NCBI GenBank assembly: GCA_916610825.1
Contig: OU744448.1
Coordinates: 7,240,650-7,304,649 of the forward strand
DNA from: Haliclystus octoradiatus
Taxonomy: Eukaryota; Cnidaria; Staurozoa; Stauromedusae; Haliclystidae
DNA: 64,000 bases
Direction of reading: 5' to 3'
The position numbers were made by a program, and so were the translations under genes. Below the pieces are notes generated by a model that saw only the letters and a list, made by a program, of their open reading frames with translations, searched no databases and was not told the DNA's origin. Position 1 is the stretch's first letter, and the number at the start of each line of letters is the position of its first letter. Positions 32,801-44,890 of the stretch are shown here, one piece after another.

Positions 32801-35800
32801 TTGAATATTCATAGCTTAATTGTACTTAAATTTTCAAGAAACTGAGCCTCAATGTTTTTATGCATTTTGTTTTTATAAAAAAATATATTAAATTAAATAC
32901 ATATAGCTCACTCACTTGTTTCAATTTTTAATTTTATTAAATACAACATACAACCAAAAGAGGTAAACAGCTTTCTTTATTTTTTGAAACAAACTAATAA
33001 TTAATTAATAAGCATTATTTTATAATATGAACTGATGCCGAAAGCATCGATCACGACATGCTTTGCAATACGGGCCCCTATTCATACATAAAAGACATGC
33101 AGCCTGCCGGCTTCTACTGATTATCCTAGAAAAGGGACAGGACGAGTCTGCATGCAAGGCTATAGCCATCATGTCACTTGTATTTTGAATTCTACACTTT
33201 TCAAATGTGCATGGGTATCAATTTTTCTATTAAAGTGAAAATTGTGATATCACGACATATAAGCATTGAAAGGCAGATGGTGACACGTTCATAGCTGAGA
33301 CTGAACTGATTTATAATGACGTTAAAATTACTATATGTACAGAATATGTAAACGAGGTTTACATGAAAATGAGGTATGTCACAAAAATTTTGAGGATAGA
33401 ATTATTCAGTGTTGATGTGTTATCATATATTTTGCTTGAACAGACACTAAAAACAGGAGAACAGATTATGTTTTCGAAAAATCGTTCATTGGGAGATGAG
33501 ATTATTATAGGTGATCTAATAACAATAAGAAAGAATTACGATAAATTTGATGTACAAAGAATTGAGAATCTGGATGAAAAGCGGGATATAGGCTATTTGT
33601 AGAGTATGGGAGCTTATAGTGAGAATGGAATATATAAATCAGCTTCATGAAGGGAGATATTAGTCGAGGTGGAACATTAAAGCAAGGTATGTTATCTGAG
33701 TTCGGCTATAGTTATGCCTCTCGGGTGATAAATATATATCTCCACAAAAGCAAAAGAGGTTGATGATAGTGCTGCAACTATTAGGAAAATACTGCAACCC
33801 AATGAATTTGTTAACTGGAAAAAAATAACACCCACCACCCCCTGTATAACCATAAAATCGTCATTTTTGTCTGTTCCTCTGTTCTATTCCATTTTCTAGA
33901 AAGCATCTCCTATAAGTAAAATTATATCATAAATTGTTTCTTCCAAGAATTTCATATCCTTAACTAAATTAGTTTCGTGACAAATCTGAAACGTATAACA
34001 TTCAGAAGAGGTATTGACTCACAAGGAGTTACATTCTCTCCCCCGTATTTTAAGTTATATATCTGAAAATATCTATTCGTGTAATTAAATACAATTCATC
34101 TACAGGTATGCATAATTGTCTATTATATATTCTGTAATATATTGCAAGAAGACATCTCCATGGAATCGGATGTCCGTCGCTTTAGAAATGTTACCAGATG
34201 CCTCTCATTTTTAACGATCTAAATCAATATTTTAGCGAGATCGGCGACTAGTTTTTTATTCCAAATGATTGAAGGTTATATTTTGGGGGGACCCGGCCAT
34301 TTCGTGTGACGATACGAAGCACACTAATTCAACAAGATCTTGCAGTGTGCCACTCATAACCAGCTAACAATGGCATGCCATAAATGCGAAGTATTACGTT
34401 TGGGAAAAAATAATCCTAAGCAAAATTATCATCTTGGAGAAGTAGATTTAGAATCTGTTGATAAAATCAGAGATCTAGGTGTTTTAATGACATCAACGTT
34501 AAATTTTTCTACACATATAACAACAATTGTAAAAAAAGCAGCTATTCGTAGTAGAATGATTAATCGTTTTATGATAATTCGTGATTAATGATTAAATGAT
34601 AATTCGTTTTATAGCAGAGACTGTTCATTTAAAATCAAACTATTTATGACGTATGTGCGTCCCATCCTTGAATATGCCAGTGAGGTCTGGTCACCAATTT
34701 TGATAAAAGATATCAAATTGCTAGAATCTGTGCAACGACGATTTTCAAAAACACTGCAGTATCAATACGATTTAATTTATAAAGAACGCATCGTTAATTT
34801 GAATATCGAAACACTTGAAAGTAGAAGATTGATTGCTGACCTATTATTTTGTTATAAAGTTATTAATAGTTTTGTCGATATTGACTCCATTAACCTTATT
34901 ACTGTCACTCCACATGGTCAACTTGTTGTGCCAATGGTGCATTCAAATCGCCATCGTCAAACCTTTTTTGTAAGATGCATAAATGTATATAACTCGTTAA
35001 GCCTGGAAACACGTCAGGCACCCAATGTTTATAAATTCAAAATATATCTCTCCAATGAAAATCTATCTAAATTCTTAATTATGTAAAACTATTTAATCAT
35101 TTGTTAATTTATGTTATGTTATTCTGTATGTAATTCACATTTATATGCTGTTATGCAGAAATAAACAAATCATTCATTCATTCATTCAACAAGGCCAGTC
35201 GCATCACCAATTACACATGCAATAATCGTTTACAAAATAGCAAATATAGTATGAATCATAATCCAGTCCTGTAAGAAAAAACTCTACTTTTTTTAATTTA
35301 ATGAAGTTTATCAATTTGAAATAATTGCTAAAAAAAATTAATACATATATAACGGTTAAAGATGAATAAATGAGAACCAGACTATATTTTTATATACAAT
35401 ACAACCTACTTAAACTCTACTGAATTAGACTGTAGAAGTCTTGACGGTATACGCTCTCCTGACGGCATCCGTACCACTCTACTATTTCGAAGCTTTTTTT
35501 AGCTTATCTATAGTTACCTAGTATTCAAAGTACCGTTAAATCCGGAACCGTTATTGCCGGATTTTACTGTATATAAACAGTAGGTTAGATTGTGAACTTC
35601 AATTTTTTGTCCTTTTTAGCAGAGTAAATTGAATTAATACAGTTTTTGGTATTCATTTTTCTTTTCAATTTTTTTCATTCTACAGCCTACCAGATTATCT
35701 GCAAGCAATCATTATCGTCGTCGAAAAGGTTTTCATTGCAAATGTATCTTATCATACAATTGTAAATTTAAAATCATCTGGGATTGGATTGTCTTACTCT

Positions 35801-38800
35801 TAGTTTTATTTACAGCCGTTCAAGTGCCTTTCATGGCAGCGTTTCCTTCATCATCAAAATTATCAACAACTAGTTTCAGTGTTTTTTATGGCAACGGATT
35901 AACTAATACAACAGTATTACTTGGTTTACTTGTTGATCTGATGTTTGTTTTAGATATATTAATTAACTTTAGAACAACATTTTTAGTCACAGATAGTGAT
36001 GAACTTGTTACACAACCAAAAAGAATTGCTATTCATTATTTGAAAACATGGTTTTGGATTGATTTCCTGGCAGCGTTACCATTTGATTGGTTTATTAGAA
36101 CTGGGCCTAATCAGAAAGATGAGGTAATACATATTATTTATCATTAAATTTCCACCATACAAACTTTTCATATCATGTAATGTATGTAGACCTTTTTGAG
36201 GCAAGAACAGAGTCCGGATAAAGTGGAAATCCTGCAACTATACCTTTAGATTTGAGATAGACAAAATTTATAGATTTATAGACAAAATTTAAGACAAAAA
36301 TCCGGAAAAACGTTAAAAATGTTTTAGAAGTACGGAGATCTAAATATTATTCCAGAGACTACATTGAGAAATGTATCTTTAACCTTGAGAGTTTTGCAGT
36401 ATACAAAATAAAATAAAAAAGACTTGCGCATAAATAGACATCTCTCAACCATTCGCCCCTGGGAACAGCGTCAAACACTTCAAGAAAAAGTCCATTTCAT
36501 CATGGTCATATACTGTGACAGTTGATATTTCTTTACTAATAGTACCAATTCACTATTCAATTCAAGAATATGAGCGCTTTATTCGAATCCAACTGATAAA
36601 ATTACTTTGGCTCCTTCCCATATCTTTCTACTGATTTTATTGTTCAATAACCCCCATACTCCCATTTCACCTCTATAATTGCATTTGAAATAATTATGTT
36701 ATATCATCAATTGAATTATAATCATTATTTTGTGTCTCCTTTCACAGACTGCCACTCTGATTGGTTTATTAAAAAGTGCTCGTCTTCTGCGATTATTCCG
36801 TGTTGCTCGTAAACTAGATCGTTATTCAGAATATGGTATAGCTGTATTATTTCTACTGATGTGTTTGTTTACATTAATTGGTCATTGGTTAGCATGTGTA
36901 TGGCATGCTATTGGTAATGCAACTAAAGATGATCCTAATGGTTGGGTCTATAGATTTGATATGATGACTAATTTAAAGAATACATCATTATTATTCAATG
37001 ATGATATGTATCGTCGTAAGAAATACATCACTGCTTTATATTTTGTTATGACGTCATTGACTAGTGTTGGATTTGGTAATGTTTCTGCTAATAATGAAGC
37101 AGAACAAATATTTACTATTCTTGTCATGTTATTAGGAGGTAAGTCACTGTGTTAAATGTTTGATTCGCAGTTAGATGTAATAAGTTATACGTTTGCATTA
37201 CACTGAAACCTTTGTATAACAAACACCATTAATTAATATTTAGGTGAATTGACAAAGTTACAGACAGGGTTAATTCAATAGAATACATGTATTGATTTCG
37301 ATATATTACTGAATTGGCCATTAAATACGGGTGGCCTTTATAGACAGGCTTAATTCAATCAATTCAATTTTGACTTTGATATATCCCTGAAATGGCTACT
37401 ATATACGGTTGGCCTTTATAGACAGGCTTAATTCAATCAATTCAATTTTGACTTTGATATATCCCTGAAATGGCTACTATATACGGGTGGCCTTTATAGA
37501 CAGGGTTAATTCAATCAATCCAATATTGACTTTGATATATCACTGAAATGGCTATTATATACGGTTGGCCTTTATAGACAGGGTTAATTCAATCAATCCA
37601 ATATTGACTTTGATATATCATTGAAATGGCCATTTTATACGGGTGGCCTTTATAGACAGGCTTAATTCAATCAATCCAATATTGACTTTGATATATCACT
37701 GAAATGGCCATTATATACGGTTGGCCTTTATAGACAGGGTTAATTCAATCAATCCAATATTGACTTTGATATATCATTGAAATGGCCATTATATACGGTT
37801 GGCCTTCATTGACAGGCTTAATTCAATCAATTCAATTTTGACTTTGATATATCCCTGAAATGGCTACTATATACGGGTGGCCTTTATAGACAGGGTTAAT
37901 TCAATCAATCCAATATTGACTTTGATATATCATTGAAATTGCCATTATATACGGTTGGCCTTTATAGACAGGCTTAATTCAATCAATTCAATTTTGACTT
38001 TGATATATCCCTGAAATGGCTACTATATACGGGTGGCCTTTATAGACAGGGTTAATTCAATCAATCCAATATTGACTTTGATATATCATTGAAATGGCCA
38101 TTATATACGGTTGGCCTTTATAGACAGGCTTAATTCAATCAATTCAATTTTGACTTTGATATATCCCTGAAATGGCTACTATATACGGGTGGCCTTTATA
38201 GACAGGGTTAATTCAATCAATTCCATATTGACTTTGATATATCACTGAAATGGCCGTTATATACGGCTGGGCGATCTATAGAAGTGACCGCTATAACAGG
38301 TTTGACTGTGTTTACACTTATGTATGAGAAATGTTTAAGGTTGTTTTTACTCAAAGTTTGACAACCAAAGAGCTTATTTTTTGGCGATCTTGGTATGTTT
38401 GGTAGTGACCGCTTACCAACCAATATATATCAGCACATCTAAGTAACCTATTCTAAGTAAGCGAGACTTGTATTGCCCCATAGTAAAAAGGGAAGTAAGA
38501 TTGTGTTTATATCGATACACGATTGGTTTTGTGATTTAAAGGGTCTATGAAATGAAATTTTACCCATCCCTTCTTTTCATTTAAATATAAAGATTATGTC
38601 AGAAATAATATGAAAATAAAATGAAAATAAAAAATTGATCGCGTTAATGATGCACTTTTGAGTGCCTTAAAGTTGTAGTATATAGTGAGAATGAAGAATG
38701 ATCTAATGAAGAATGCGTGACAAAAGGAAAATACATTGATCGGAAGAAAATAATATATAATAATAAGTTACTGTTATTTAATAATAAGTTTTATTAATAC

Positions 38801-41800
38801 TAATGCTGGTCACGGATGTAAATTCTTCGCAGGTAGCGCAGATAATGAATATGATCGTTACATTCTAGTTGCATTTTCGTTTTATTTTGTAGCTCTTATG
38901 TACGCGTGTATCTTTGGTAATATGGTAGCAATAGTTCAAAGATTATATTTAAAAACATCAACATTTCACAGTGAAATGAATACTATTAAAGAATTTATTA
39001 AATTTTATAAATTCCCTGATGAATTAAAGCGTACAATTCAAGCACATTCACGTCATGAATGGACGATATCAGATGGTGTGTCTGCTGACAGGGTATGAGT
39101 GATTCATTCGTTTTTCGTGTATATTGAACATGCATTCGCTTTAATCGTTTCATTTTCAGTTTCCACATGAATAAATGATATGCTTCACGAATATTGTTGA
39201 GTTTTAAACATCTTTAGATAGCAATAATCTTCCAAATCAGAAATGCGCTTGCAATTCGGATGTGAACCATAGTTTAGAATTCGAAGCAAATCTAAAAGAC
39301 CCAGCAACCAAATAAAATTAAACAATATTCCTTCAATAATCAATCATTTCCCCATAAAGACCTATATCATGGCTAGTGTGCGTGGACATATCTGCGAAAG
39401 CATACTTCAAAAACTCTTTGTTATGTAGAACTCGAGTTTCTAAAATGAAAACTCTATGATCTTAAATATAGAGATTGAGCTATAAACATATACAAGAACC
39501 ACATATGAGTCTGAGAGATACTTGAGAGATCCTCTATTGCATGCGTGCACTCATGAAATCAAGAGTCACTGGCTTTGTCACGGCAACATGGCTAGAGAAA
39601 CTTCTTACTGAATAGTTGGTCTTTTCTTCTAAATTCAGAAATCCACATTCCACTATAATCTGAAGTAATACATCAATTGGTCGAAACTATTTTCTGATGC
39701 ATAATCCCTTTGCTATTTCAAGTCTGTTAGATTTTGCTTATTTTTTTTTGATCATAGGTTCTTGCAAGATTTCCTGAAAGCCTTCAAGCAGATATATGTT
39801 ATGAAATCTATAATGATTTATTCGCTGATATTCCTTGCATGAATCTTGCTACAGTCGGTTGTATGAGGGCCATGGCAAGACGATTTAAGACAGCACATTT
39901 ACAATCAGGGCATTTTGCATTAAGGCAAGGTGATGAAGTCCAAGATTTATATATTTTGGAATCTGGTCGAATTGATATAATCCATGACGAAGCAAAGAAA
40001 GGAGAAATGGGTATGTTGGATGGGGAATTCCTATAGGGGGGGTCAATTGTAGACAGTGATGTCATTTGACATTTCATTTGAGTCTTCCCAGGAGTAACAG
40101 TAATCGTCAAATCAAATGACAGCAATACAGAGAGCCCGGGGTTAGCAACCATGCTTTCGGTATACGAGGACATCCAAAATTTGAGGGTACCTTTTTCAAA
40201 ATTTAGAAAATATTTTTAGGGTATGCTTTACCAGAAAAAATGTTGAGGTTTATATTTTATTTTAACTTTTAATTTTATTATTTATTCGAATTATTATAAT
40301 TTTTTACTGTTATATATAGTTGTCCTTTTTAAACAAATATAATTTCATTTTCGTGATCTGAAACATTTTTATGGTAAATCCTCCCAAAGTTCTATTTGAA
40401 CAACCCCAGTCGAAATGAGATGAAAGCTCCACCGGTCTTCACATTTTTGTTGTCTAGGTTTTTTCAAGTTTGTAGAACTTTATAGGTATCAAATTGTTAG
40501 AGAATGAAACACTTCCTACTACAATTTCAAATTGAGAATCCATTTTTCCAATGTTTTCAAAATTCCCTATAGCTCTGGTTCCTCAAACTAAGATTATGAG
40601 CTGTGTTCTAAGCTGTGGTCATTTTTAAACCCGATATTGTATATTGGCGGATTTAATAAATCCCGAATACATCCAATTAGTTCTACTCGCTGTAGTACTT
40701 AATAAACACGGTTATATATATATATATACAATTTAAACAATGTTAAGAAACGTAGAATTGATAAGAATGATTTTTTGTTTTGTTTCAGCTGATGTCTGTT
40801 TATTTGGTTACAATTTCAATACCAAACCCAAAATACCAAAAGCCAATGCTAGTTTACGTGCTGCTAACACTGCGAAAATCCATTACATTAGCAAAGTAGA
40901 TATGGAACACGTACTTAGATTTTATCCTAATTTTGCAAAAAAATTCAAAAGATTTTTTATTCCACGATATGAAATATGCAATGAGATTGAAGTAAGTATA
41001 CTTGAAAATTTAAGGTTTTATGGTACCTGGAAAAAATTTTATTTGTTTCGAGTCGCTCTTTTGTTCTCATTGACAAATGACAACCAGACTCCACTCCCAT
41101 TGCACAACATTACGAATCATAGGACATATTGACTATCACTTGATTATCAGAAATACTGTTTTTAAAATATCACGAAGGTTTTCTGCGATCTGATTGGTCG
41201 AAAGAGCGTGCATGAAATCCTAGGGTAAAACATGGCTCCGAAAACCGGGAAAAACCGCAAGCTTCAAAAAGTTTGATATGTGATAAAATACAGGATTTAT
41301 AACTTTTTGATATGATAACAATCCAATAAATATCTCAATAATGGCTACGATTCACAAAACGACATTTAGCTCAAGATGTTTTTATTTATTGAAAAGCGTG
41401 GTAAATGAGTTATTGGTTGTGTAACATGCAAAATAAAAACACAGAACGAAAGACAATTATAGGCTACGCTGTTTCAAGGTAAACCTAAAATTTAAATAAC
41501 AATTACTGCATTAATTTGCTAAAGAACTATTGTACCACTTATATTACAGACGTTCTTGTATATGTCTTTCTTTATTCGACAAAATCTATCTTGTTGTGGG
41601 ATTCTCTTCATGCTGGTTTATGAATTGAAATTGAATTTTAAATTGGGAATTCATGAATTGAAAATTCGCCGTCGAATGAGATTCCGATATTTGTTTTATT
41701 TTAGAAAAGGGTTACCACATGCTTGCAAATGTTTGTATTCATATTTACTAAACTCGAAAAAGTTGGGAGACACTCAGGAAGCTAAAAATCACTCGCTCGG

Positions 41801-42927
41801 AGCTCGTGATTTTTTAGCGCTTCACTCGTGTCTCCCAACATTTTCTCGTTTAGTAAATATGAATACAAACATGGCAAGGATGTGGTAACCCTTTAATAAT
41901 GGTTCATTCGAATATGGATTAAATCGATTGAGGAGACTTGTCAGAAGCTTGTTTCGTCCCCATTTCGTCCCTTCCAAGAGGCACATCGATCAGATACTCT
42001 GATGCCTCATATAGCTCGTCAGGCATTTCACACAAAGTCCCGCTAACAAAACAGATTTGAAGATGTATTTTTGGCGTTTGTTTGAAAAAACATTGTATAT
42101 ATGTCTTTAATTAATACCTTTCATATAAGAATATACATGTAGAAGAAATGTAATAAGATTGATCCATTATTGTGTGACGATCATTTTAATAAAACATTTT
42201 CGTGCCACACCACAGGTTAACTATCCAAAAATGCCATATATTAGTGATATTAGTGCGATAAAATTTTTCCATCAATAATTTGGACAAAATATCCTTCTTT
42301 ATAACTATAACTATACTCGTATTATTTATTGGAAACTGTTATCTTGTACTAATTCTAAATGATTTAATTTGATAGGAGGGCCTAGGACGGCGAGCCAGAA
42401 TACCCAAAAAGAGTTCGACAGCAACTTCAGTAGCAAGATCAATGATTAAATTATCATTCATGTCAAAGTTAAATAAAAGCAAGCTGCAGCAACAACAACA
42501 ACAAACTAAACAATCAAATAGTAGTACATCAATAGAACATCCATTAAATGGTAGTACAGGTTATATGGTTGGTGTATCAACACACCCATCACCATCATTA
42601 GAATTAGCACATAATGTTTATGAATTAAATGACATTAACACATGGACAGAAGATCAACATGAAAGTGATGATCATACTGATGATCATAATTCAGATAATA
42701 ATCAATGTTGTAAAAATGAAATTGGACAATTAAAATTAGAAATTGAATCATTGAAAAATGAAGTACAACAAGTTACACATGTCATTGGTGAATTTATGGA
42801 ACGTTTAAAATCAAAACAATGTGAACCACTTCAATTAAGTAGTAGTTGTGATTTAAGTCTTGTTTCACATAAAGAATCGTCAATACCTAGTATAAATGGA
42901 ACACTACCTTCTGGCTCGTTAGCATAA
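26809..42927 (+). CDS. ERG-type voltage-gated K+ channel (KCNH2/6/7-like), 7 coding exons
   Basis: Tetrameric plasma-membrane K+ channel subunit of the eag-related (ERG) family. Exons: 26809-26892, 35686-36123, 36748-37138, 38893-39092, 39758-40010, 40789-40991, 42376-42927; total 2121 bases = 706 codons plus stop, with phases agreeing at each junction. Visible parts: S1 ([11 protein letters not shown], about residues 60-75), S2 with [11 protein letters not shown]3 ([12 protein letters not shown]), S4 ([21 protein letters not shown]), S5 ([15 protein letters not shown]), selectivity filter SVGFGN at about 280-285, S6/C-linker ([18 protein letters not shown]), a cyclic-nucleotide-binding homology domain, then a polyQ stretch and a C-terminal coiled coil ([17 protein letters not shown]). 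GFGN and LMYACIFGN favour ERG over ELK/EAG. Exon 1 is assigned by its ATG, phase and donor GTAAGT, and is less certain. No PAS exon was seen. Introns hold a LINE and a minisatellite. Confidence 0.93.
31323..31367 (+). CDS. Possible alternative first exon of KCNH
   Basis: ATG plus 14 further codons ([15 protein letters not shown]) to GTAAAT, phase 0, which could also join the S1 exon. It is short and has a weaker donor; offered only as a candidate alternative start. Confidence 0.2.
34337..35183 (+). mobile_element. 5'-truncated LINE (CR1/Jockey-like) with (ATTC)n tail
   Basis: Encodes the C-terminal end of a LINE reverse-transcriptase protein: [23 protein letters not shown], then [20 protein letters not shown] and LLESVQRRF. 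The frame is broken at about 34588-34645, where ATGATAATTCGT is duplicated. The 3' end is (ATTC)n. ATTCAACAAG occurs directly before (34327-34336) and after (35184-35193), fitting a 10-bp target duplication, although part of the right copy could be tail. Confidence 0.85.
35548..35569. repeat. End of a TA-flanked element related to 61184-61364
   Basis: ACCGTTATTGCCGGATTTTACTG followed by TA is the same terminal sequence as the element at 61184-61364. Only one good end is visible here, about 110 bp before the KCNH S1 exon. Confidence 0.5.
35686..36123 (+). CDS. KCNH exon with S1-S3
   Basis: Begins after TTTTTTCATTCTACAG and ends before GTAATA. Carries a basic pre-S1 stretch, S1, S2 and S3. The S1-S2 loop has TNTT, a possible N-glycosylation site. 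Phase 0 in and out. Confidence 0.93.
36748..37138 (+). CDS. KCNH exon with S4, S5, pore and S6 start
   Basis: Begins [20 protein letters not shown] (basic residues every third position) and contains the filter SVGFGN. Donor GTAAGT, phase 1 out. The outer turret loop between S5 and the pore helix is long, as in ERG channels. Confidence 0.95.
37201..38308. mobile_element. Pogo-like element filled with a 78-bp minisatellite
   Basis: Left end CACTGAAACCTTTGTATAAC and right end GTTATAG..: CGCTATAACAGGTTTGACTG (inverse CAGTCAAACCTGTTATAGCG) are inverted repeats, the latter shared with the element at 49673. Between them are about 13 tandem copies of a 78-bp unit (GACAGGSTTAATTCAATCAA..), from about 37262 to 38275. 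Two unit types alternate in the later copies, giving a 156-bp higher-order repeat. It lies in a KCNH intron. Confidence 0.85.
38893..39092 (+). CDS. KCNH exon: S6 end and C-linker
   Basis: Encodes (A)[18 protein letters not shown] and the C-linker. Acceptor TTTATTTTGTAG, donor GTATGA; phase 1 in, phase 0 out. Confidence 0.92.
39758..40010 (+). CDS. KCNH exon: C-linker end and first part of CNBHD
   Basis: Encodes [38 protein letters not shown] and [14 protein letters not shown]. These match the C-linker and the beta-roll start of ERG channels. Donor GTATGT, phase 1 out. Confidence 0.92.
40373..40450 (+). repeat. Dispersed repeat, family also at 52255 and 54715
   Basis: CAAAGTTCTATTTGAACAAC followed by a GGAAGTT/GAAAGCT-like stretch. 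The same words occur inverted at about 52255-52330 and direct at about 54715-54765. Ends are not defined. Confidence 0.4.
40789..40991 (+). CDS. KCNH exon: second part of CNBHD
   Basis: Encodes [10 protein letters not shown], then [20 protein letters not shown] and [12 protein letters not shown], the C-helix part of the cyclic-nucleotide-binding homology domain. Acceptor TTTGTTTCAG, donor GTAAGT; phase 1 in, phase 0 out. Confidence 0.92.
41706..41894. mobile_element. Foldback MITE (AAAGGGTTACCACAT ends)
   Basis: A 189-bp palindrome: AAAGGGTTACCACAT at the left, ATGTGGTAACCCTTT at the right, with inner arms TTTGTATTCATATTTACTAA also inverted. It is in the last KCNH intron. A diverged right half may be present at about 24695-24742 (GGTAAATATGAATTCAAACA). 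Confidence 0.7.
42376..42927 (+). CDS. KCNH last exon: polyQ and C-terminal coiled coil
   Basis: Starts in phase 0 ([14 protein letters not shown]), then KLQQQQQQ, a Ser/Asp/His-rich linker ([12 protein letters not shown]) and a heptad-like coiled coil ([20 protein letters not shown]). That resembles the ERG C-terminal assembly segment. Stop TAA at 42925-42927. Confidence 0.9.
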   Translation, partial: EGLGRRARIPKKSSTATSVARSMIKLSFMSKLNKSKLQQQQQQTKQSNSSTSIEHPLNGSTGYMVGVSTHPSPSLELAHNVYELNDINTWTEDQHESDDHTDDHNSDNNQCCKNEIGQLKLEIESLKNEVQQVTHVIGEFMERLKSKQCEPLQLSSSCDLSLVSHKESSIPSINGTLPSGSLA

Positions 42928-43578
42928 CCAAATCATAACATGGAACATTGAGATGAAAAGAAATCGTTTAATATCTACTGAATAAGTTATTCGATTCTCA
43001 TTGTCACAGAAACGTACAAACGATTATTCTAACGTTATTTGCGCATATTGAACTTAATGGCGATTATCATTGTTGGTATAACACGACGTTTTTCGTCTCT
43101 GCCACCAAGGGCCTCACCATCATGTAGAGTACTTTCTAATGCTAATGAATAGCTAATGAATAGAATAGCAAGAATTAATCATAGAGTGTGAATTATTTTT
43201 CCAAATGTTATTTCATTCTCATTTAGATAGCTCAATTGCATGTCTCCGGCTCCAATCAAATCATGTTATTTGAATACGTTATACACTAATTTAATTTATA
43301 AAATAACAATATATTTTTGTTTCACGATGATTCATTGTTATTTGCACAGGTGGAAGAATGATGAGGAATTATCAATATCTAGTAAGCTAAGAAGTTATTT
43401 AAATGTCTATTCTATAACTATAATACATCATGCATGCATGTAACAAAAATTAGGTAATTATTTATTTATTTATTTAATTTGTAAATTTGTTTTAACGTTG
43501 TAAATATCTGTATATACAGTATTTGGTTAATTTTTTTGAACTTACAATACCGTATTAAAATATGCTCTCTGAGGTCAA

Positions 43579-43584
43579 AATAAA
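43579..43584 (+). promoter_or_regulatory. Candidate poly(A) signal of KCNH
   Basis: AATAAA about 650 bases after the KCNH stop codon; the first canonical hexamer I noticed on this strand. Confidence 0.3.
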
Positions 43585-44609
43585 TTTCTTAGTGCATTTG
43601 TGACTGTTATTTAAACGTTTGCAGAAGTTATGCAATCGTCTATAGCTATCAAAGTTATTTATTTCGATGTTCCTCCGTATATTTATAAGCATACCATGGT
43701 AAGGGTGGTAGTTTCAGTTTTATAACTTTGAGAACTATAACTAAACTTATTACTAAATATTATCCATGGTTTTAATTCTTTAATTTGTAATATTTTTATC
43801 CTGATATCCTGTGAATACTTAAGATGAACTTAATTGTAATTCGATTTATAAATCTGATCTGACACGTGTACCTTTCTGATGCTGTTGATCTTAAGGCAGC
43901 TTATACTGTTGCAGTGACAATCTCGGTATATGTCTTATTTTGCCACTGAGTTGGATAACAAATTGATTGTCATAGCTCCTCAGGCACGGGCTCAGGAATC
44001 GCATCTTTACTTTATATAATCCATGGAGTTCCATGCAAGGTGTGTTATTGATAAAGGTGCATGTTTGAGGAAGTAATGAGCATTCAAGCAGGTTCCTTTT
44101 GAATTTTTGGATGTATAAGCCGGACTCTGCCCTGCGTTAGGTATAGCCAATTTGAAGCTCAGTTTTGCCACTACGCTATTGATTGCTGTTCTTCTTGCTT
44201 ATCGTGAAACATGAGTACATGATAATCATGTGTAGGAGGCATGCTTGGGTATGTATTAACGGGTTAAGTACAGTTGGTATTTTATAATTTTCAATAACCC
44301 CAAAATCGAATGATTGGACTTGAGATAGTTCATTGATCAATTAAAGGCCATCATTTTACCACACACATAAATCGATGTGCTTCAATCAAGAAAAAAATTC
44401 TTGAAATAAGTGGAAGTTTGCTTAAAATAAGAATAAATGTACTTGTCCACATAGCAAGCAAATATTTCTACCCTAGAACAAATTTGCTTGTCATGCTTTC
44501 TTATTTTAAGCCAAATTTTATTGACATATTTAAATTTAGAAACTTTTCGCTTGAAATAAGACCCTTTTTGCTTTCGTTTCTGAAGATGGTGACCAATTAT
44601 CGGTTTCTT

Positions 44610-44890
44610 ACAATAAGCACATATTTTCTTGAATTAAGACAATATTTTGCTAGTGCATCTGGAATCAGAGATCAAATTCTTATCAGATTCTCGAAACAAG
44701 AACATATTTTCTAGAATTAAGACAATATTTGCAAGTGCATCTGGAAATAGAATCAAATATTCTTATCGGATTCTTGAAACAAGAACTTATTTTCTTGAAT
44801 TAAGGCAATATTTGCTAGTACTTCCGCAATTACAGATCAAATATTATTACTATATTCTTGAAACAAGAACATATCTTCTTATATTAAGAT
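44610..44890. repeat. Tandem repeat, 83-84 bp unit
   Basis: About 3.4 copies of a unit containing TTGAAACAAGAACATATTTT and AATATTTGCTAGTGCATCTG. TTGAAAC starts fall near 44691, 44774 and 44858. Related TTCTTGAAATAAG words occur upstream (44391-44560) and at 52160-52200. Confidence 0.75.

Larger units (their letters stand above)
26893..35685 (+). other. Large KCNH intron 1
   Basis: About 8.8 kb of AT-rich sequence. Apart from a LINE insertion (34337-35183) and a degenerate region with repeated CCGGACT/GGAGCCGGA words at about 29560-30030, I see no gene. I looked for PAS-domain exons and found none. Confidence 0.5.

Noticed and set aside
34340..35086. Two adjacent open frames as a host gene
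   Set aside because: They are the broken C-terminal end of a LINE reverse transcriptase, with tail and flanking duplication.
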